Below are positions 59,694 through 64,000 of a stretch of DNA of 64,000 nucleotides, in pieces; position 1 is the first letter of the stretch; the number at the start of each line of letters is the position of its first letter. The stretch is from Desulfobacteraceae bacterium. Its GTDB lineage: Bacteria; Desulfobacterota; Desulfobacteria; Desulfobacterales; Desulfobacteraceae. The DNA lies in NCBI GenBank assembly GCA_016743945.1, contig JADGFI010000029.1:6720-70719 (forward strand), written 5' to 3'. The notes beneath the pieces are model-generated. The model searched no databases. It was not told the origin of the DNA and saw only the letters and a program-made list of their open reading frames with translations. Made by a program: the position numbers and the translations under genes.

Positions 59694-61096
59694 CCCTCCA
59701 AATTCCCTCGGTTGAGGATATTGTTCGGATCAAATGTTTTCTTAAGATTCACCAGAAAATCGTAATAGGTTTGACCGTATTTTTCCTTAAGAAAACCGAC
59801 ACGCTGTGATGTGAGACCCCATTCTCCACCGCATCCGCCATAGCGGGCATTGAGGGACTCGGTTTTATTTCTCACCTCCATGGTCACATCCTTTTTCACC
59901 TGGTCAGGAATGTCCTTGGTGGGAATAAATGCATAGGCATGGATGGTTGGCGCACCGATGTGGCCAAAGGAATAGAATTCATTTCCTTTGTAGGAATCCA
60001 GGTTAAGAATAGTCTCTTTGGCTTCGAGAAATGCCTCTTTGAGTTTATCAACAGGAACAGTGATTTCACTTCCAAAGGTTGCACCCAGGCGATACACATA
60101 GTTGCCGGCCTCGGCCCGGCTGCTCCAGATTTTACCCCACTCGTCAGCATCTTCCACGATTCGTGCTTCTTTTGGAGATGTTTGCTTTAAAAAATCAAGA
60201 AATACCTTGGCCTTTGCCCGACAGCCTTCTGGAGTGGCGGAATGAATGGTCATCATGGCCACGGCCCCTTCGGGGGGTTCGAGCCCCACGGCATTGAATC
60301 CCACAACAGTCGATTTTTCATCCAGGTATTCAAAGAAAAGAGGTGTTGGAATTCCTTTGGCATACATAGCCATAACCGTATCAAGAATATCCTCGGTGCT
60401 GTTATAATAGGCCACGATGTTTTCCAGACAGGGTGCTGGAATCAATCGCATTCGAATCCGGGTGATGACACACAAAAGGCCTTCGGACCCCACCAGAAAT
60501 TTGGTGATTTCGATTCCTGCCGGTTTCCGGGTGGACTCGGTTCCGGTTTTGAGGATATCGCCGTTGGCCAGCACGACTTCCATTCCCAGAACATAGTCTC
60601 CGGGTTTTCCAAGACTTGCATCAACCGCATGGGCACTGGTGTTAACTGAAATGGAACCCCCAATGGTTGCAATGGGTTCACTTCCCGGGAACACCGGCAA
60701 AAGTGCATTATATTCGGCCAGGGCCTTGCGCAGTTTGCCAATGTGCATCCCGGGCTCGACTTCAAAATACCCCCTCTCTGGATAGGCCTTGAACTCCTGC
60801 ATTCGTCCCATGTCCAGAACAATGCAGTTGGTTTTGGGCCGCCCCAATCCGACAAGGGAAGTTCCAGAACCATGGGTATGGACGGGTATGTCATTATCGT
60901 TGGCATATTTCAATACGTGGGAAACATCCAGGCTGCTTCCCGGCCGAACTACTGCCAGGGGAATATTCTGGGATTCAACATCCCAGGGCATGGTGTCTTT
61001 TGCATAAGCCATGAGCGTGGGACCATCGGCAAAGGTATTGTCTTCACCAATGAGTGCTGCAAGTGCTTTTTGTAATTGTTTCTGATCTATGGTCAT
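59684..61096 (-). CDS. FAD-binding oxidoreductase (GlcD/D-lactate dehydrogenase family)
   Basis: DIPVHTHGSGTSLVGLGRPKTNCIVLDMGRM; PVFPGSEPIATIGGSISVNTSAHAVDASLGKPGDYVLGMEVVLANGDIL; C-terminal PNNILNRGNLEGW; start MTIDQKQ at 61096. Confidence 0.9.
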   Translation of the reverse strand: MTIDQKQLQKALAALIGEDNTFADGPTLMAYAKDTMPWDVESQNIPLAVVRPGSSLDVSHVLKYANDNDIPVHTHGSGTSLVGLGRPKTNCIVLDMGRMQEFKAYPERGYFEVEPGMHIGKLRKALAEYNALLPVFPGSEPIATIGGSISVNTSAHAVDASLGKPGDYVLGMEVVLANGDILKTGTESTRKPAGIEITKFLVGSEGLLCVITRIRMRLIPAPCLENIVAYYNSTEDILDTVMAMYAKGIPTPLFFEYLDEKSTVVGFNAVGLEPPEGAVAMMTIHSATPEGCRAKAKVFLDFLKQTSPKEARIVEDADEWGKIWSSRAEAGNYVYRLGATFGSEITVPVDKLKEAFLEAKETILNLDSYKGNEFYSFGHIGAPTIHAYAFIPTKDIPDQVKKDVTMEVRNKTESLNARYGGCGGEWGLTSQRVGFLKEKYGQTYYDFLVNLKKTFDPNNILNRGNLEGWM

Positions 61097-61136
61097 GATT
61101 TTTCCTTTATTATAAACATCAGAATATCTGATTTTT

Positions 61137-61817
61137 TCAAACCTGTTTAACGCCGGTGTAAACGGCAAAATTATCGTATTCAAAAAAAGAGTTCACTTCA
61201 TGGAACCCGGCAGCCGTCATCCACGCCAGCTGGTCCTTTAGTTTGGAAGGCTGATCCTGGGCCATTCTTTCTAAAATTTGTTCTAGGGTATCTCCTTTTA
61301 TGCCGGTGCCTTGAATATGTTTCAACCATTTATCCTGAAAAATAGCATCCATTTTAGGGGTGTCTCCCAAGATAAGATCGGCATGGATAAATGACCCACC
61401 CGGCAGCAAATGGGTATGGATCAATTGAAATAGCTGCTTTTTTTCCCCATGGGTCAGGTGGTGAACAGACATGGCCGAAACAACCAATCCATATTTCCCC
61501 TCGGGCAATTGCAAAGCGTAATCCATGGCGTAGTAGCCCTTGACCCTGTCATCGTTCTGGAACCGTTTTTCAGCCTTTTGAAGCATTTGTTCGGAAAGGT
61601 CCACCAAATGAGCCTGGGCGTTTGGAAAAAATTCCAGGATAAAAGCTGTGACAAGGCCGGTTCCAGCTCCTAGGTCAAGAAAGGTGAAGGGTTCAGTTTT
61701 CTCAAACGGAATCAATTCCACAAGCGTATTATAAAAATCGTCAAAACAGGGGATCACCTTTTGCCGATGGAGATCGTAAGTAGCAGCTCCCCTGTCAAAG
61801 AGTTCTTGGATTTTCAT
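61137..61817 (-). CDS. SAM-dependent class I methyltransferase
   Basis: FTFLDLGAGTGLVTAFILEFFPNAQAHLVDLSEQML. Confidence 0.87.
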   Translation of the reverse strand: MKIQELFDRGAATYDLHRQKVIPCFDDFYNTLVELIPFEKTEPFTFLDLGAGTGLVTAFILEFFPNAQAHLVDLSEQMLQKAEKRFQNDDRVKGYYAMDYALQLPEGKYGLVVSAMSVHHLTHGEKKQLFQLIHTHLLPGGSFIHADLILGDTPKMDAIFQDKWLKHIQGTGIKGDTLEQILERMAQDQPSKLKDQLAWMTAAGFHEVNSFFEYDNFAVYTGVKQV

Positions 61818-63193
61818 AGCGTCATAAGTTCCAGTATTTCCTGGACATTGTCCATATTTTCAAGGTTTTCTACCCGTTTTAAAAGGGTTTCCTGCCGGTC
61901 CTGGTCAAATTTGAGCCCTGAAAAATCAATGCAGCGTTTAAATTTTTCCCGGCACATTTCCATGCCCATGGGTCTGGCCGGATTCCCCAGGGGAATCTTA
62001 ATCTTTGCCTCCCTAGTTTCACCACCCTTGAGTGTTATTTTCATCCGGGCATTAAAAATATCATTGGCCGCTAAATCCTGGGAGGCAATCACATGGATTT
62101 TATCCGCAAGCGCTTTCACATCTGGATCTGAAATTGCCTCGGCCTCAAAATGATCCAAAAAGACCTCTCCTTTCACAAGGGCGGTGGCCACGGTGTAGGG
62201 GATACTGAATTGGGCATCCACCTGGGGAGTCCTTCCCGGATTAAAGGGTTTGCCCACCATCTGCTTTACCATGGGGGAGGCAATCACCTGAATTTGCGTG
62301 ATATCATCCAGCCGGTCCAGAAGACCGGATCTCAGTTCCAGGGCGGCATCAATTGAAGAATGGGTCATCCGGCATGCCGGATAGGGTTTTATGCTTAAAT
62401 CCAGAATGGTATAATGATCTCCCAGAGCACGGGTGACCGGTTCAGGATCATATTCACCCCGTTCATACAGAGGATAAAATCCATATTCACCCGTTAGAAA
62501 TGCCTGGCTTCCGGTGATACCCTTCTGGGCCAGAAAAGCCGAAGTAACACCGGCCTGGGCTGCGAATCCAGGTTGCAGCCTTTTTACCAGCCGGCCTTCG
62601 ACCAGGCCCTGGGCATTTCCTGCAGTCTGGCTGTATACAATCCCCAGGGCATTGGCCATTTGCTCCGCATCCAGCTTGAGAAGCTTTCCAACGGCGGCTG
62701 CCGCACCGAAACCGCCACAGGTAGCGGTCCGAATCCAGGAAAGGGGCCGTGAAACTGCAAGGCTCAAACGGCAGATAATATCCACGCCCAGGACGATGGA
62801 TGTAATCAATTCAGGCCCGGTCACTTTATCTTGTGTTTCCGCAGCAGCAAGGGCCGCAGGAAGAATATTCACAAAGGTGTGCAGGGCTGAAGCATCCAGG
62901 GTATCATCAAAATCCAGGGCATGCATCATGGTGCTGTTGGCAAGAGCTGCCAGGGGGGGAGTTGTTTTATGGCCGGATACCATTATGGTGGCTCCTTGCC
63001 CCCCCCCCCATTGACCTGCCAGGTCAGCAACTGCATTGCAGCCCGGCGCAAGGCTCCCGGGGATACTAACGCCCAGAGAATCAATTATCATTTGTTTGCA
63101 GTACTGGACAACCTCATGGGGCAGATCCTCAAATCGTGTATCGGCCAGATATCTGCTGAGCTGATATTCAATAGGTGGTGTTTCCATCGTCAT
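61814..63193 (-). CDS. MmgE/PrpD family protein
   Basis: DLPHEVVQYCKQMIIDSLGVSIPGS; STMMHALDFDDT; KRLQPGFAAQAGVTSAFLAQKG. Confidence 0.88.
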   Translation of the reverse strand: MTMETPPIEYQLSRYLADTRFEDLPHEVVQYCKQMIIDSLGVSIPGSLAPGCNAVADLAGQWGGGQGATIMVSGHKTTPPLAALANSTMMHALDFDDTLDASALHTFVNILPAALAAAETQDKVTGPELITSIVLGVDIICRLSLAVSRPLSWIRTATCGGFGAAAAVGKLLKLDAEQMANALGIVYSQTAGNAQGLVEGRLVKRLQPGFAAQAGVTSAFLAQKGITGSQAFLTGEYGFYPLYERGEYDPEPVTRALGDHYTILDLSIKPYPACRMTHSSIDAALELRSGLLDRLDDITQIQVIASPMVKQMVGKPFNPGRTPQVDAQFSIPYTVATALVKGEVFLDHFEAEAISDPDVKALADKIHVIASQDLAANDIFNARMKITLKGGETREAKIKIPLGNPARPMGMEMCREKFKRCIDFSGLKFDQDRQETLLKRVENLENMDNVQEILELMTL

Positions 63194-63240
63194 TAATCTT
63201 TTCCGTAAAATTTTATTATATTTTTTCGTACTTGCCAAGG

Positions 63241-64000
63241 TCATTTACCTGCTGAAAAATGGGTCTCTCTATGGGTAAATAATCCCAGGGTATATCGATA
63301 AAGGGTATCCGGAATTCTACACCATGAGATAAACAAAACAATGATGAACCCAGCGACGTCCGTAGGCCATCCCGGATAGATCAGACATCCCCCTCCGATA
63401 AAGAGCAGGATTTGAACAATCAGGGTCAGTTTGCCTCCCAGATAATTTTGGGCTGCACTGGCCAGGGCCATTACCCCGAAAAATGCGGTAATACTGACCA
63501 GAAAAATCTGACCCGGCGTACCGATCAAAAGAAGGGCATTATTGTAAACAAACATATAAGGGATAATAAAGATAACCAGGGCCAGGCGGCAGGCCGTAAA
63601 CGCCGTTTTCATCATGGGCGCATCTGCAATGCCCGCGGCCACAAATGCATCCGGTGCCATTGGCGGCGTGATACCGGCGATACAGGCAAAATAAAACACA
63701 TACATGTGAGCCGCCAGGGGGTAAACCCCAAGCTTTGTCAATGCCGGCACAACAAGAATTGCCAGGACGATGTAGGCTGCCACCGGGGGAACCCCCATGC
63801 CCAGGATAATGGAGGCTATCATGGTCAAGAAAAGAAGTATGAAAAGGTTACCGCCGGACATTTTGATGAGAAGTCCAGACATCATCAATCCAAGCCCTGT
63901 CAGGGTTATCATTCCAAGAACCACACCTCCCAGGGTCAATATTGCAATAACAGGAAGGGCGGTAAGCGCACCGCTGATCAGGCCGTCTATGATTTGTTTG
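63241..64000 (-). CDS. TRAP transporter large permease (TRAP fusion/DctM-like), C-terminal part; 5' end outside window
   Basis: Multi-TM; MIASIILGMGVPPVAAYIVLAILVVPAL; ACIAGITPPMAPDAFVAAGIADAP; frame stays open from 63939 to 64000 (KQIIDGLISGALTALPVIAILTLGGV). Confidence 0.85.
   Translation of the reverse strand, partial: KQIIDGLISGALTALPVIAILTLGGVVLGMITLTGLGLMMSGLLIKMSGGNLFILLFLTMIASIILGMGVPPVAAYIVLAILVVPALTKLGVYPLAAHMYVFYFACIAGITPPMAPDAFVAAGIADAPMMKTAFTACRLALVIFIIPYMFVYNNALLLIGTPGQIFLVSITAFFGVMALASAAQNYLGGKLTLIVQILLFIGGGCLIYPGWPTDVAGFIIVLFISWCRIPDTLYRYTLGLFTHRETHFSAGK

Noticed and set aside
1-64000. CRISPR arrays, tRNA/rRNA genes, insertion sequences, prophage or known defence systems
   Set aside because: No spaced direct-repeat array, cloverleaf/rRNA sequence, transposase/integrase ORF or recognised defence gene set was found by reading; the HSDR_N-like protein alone is not a restriction system.

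Overview
The window looks like chromosomal DNA from a sulfate-reducer-like Desulfobacterota/Desulfobacteraceae genome. That lineage is inferred from gene content only. I see no rRNA, tRNA, CRISPR array, transposase or prophage. Coding density is high and the genes fall into clear operons: (1) 70-4742, three consecutive genes that each carry a receiver (REC) domain, including a REC domain fused to an SLC13/DASS-type anion transporter; (2) an opp/dpp peptide ABC operon led by a glutathione-synthetase-like ATP-grasp gene, next to a divergent radical-SAM gene; (3) an arnB-C-A-D-T-(E/F) aminoarabinose operon running into lptF-lptG; (4) a GAF / class III cyclase / FGE-sulfatase / transporter-HEAT-cNMP-binding locus (23281-31332); (5) a compact GNAT-fusion / ATP-grasp / PP-loop operon (31341-35388) that looks like an uncharacterised ligase or biosynthetic module; (6) a ModA-like ABC transporter with two distinct permeases and a divergent Cys-containing HTH regulator; (7) the conserved rplU-rpmA-obgE-nadD-rsfS-gpmI block; (8) a transcarboxylase-like biotin module; (9) an intact receiver paired with a degenerate receiver fused to FapA/DUF342; (10) a TRAP transporter / PrpD / methyltransferase / GlcD-Fd-CCG catabolic cluster cut by the right edge. 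Non-coding signals include a ~165-bp imperfect palindrome (about 12851-13015), 20-bp-phased direct repeats upstream of the HTH gene, an in-frame 15-bp minisatellite, a G11 tract inside a PrpD gene, two clear hairpin terminators and one near-consensus sigma70 promoter. Family calls come from motif recognition by eye, with no database search.
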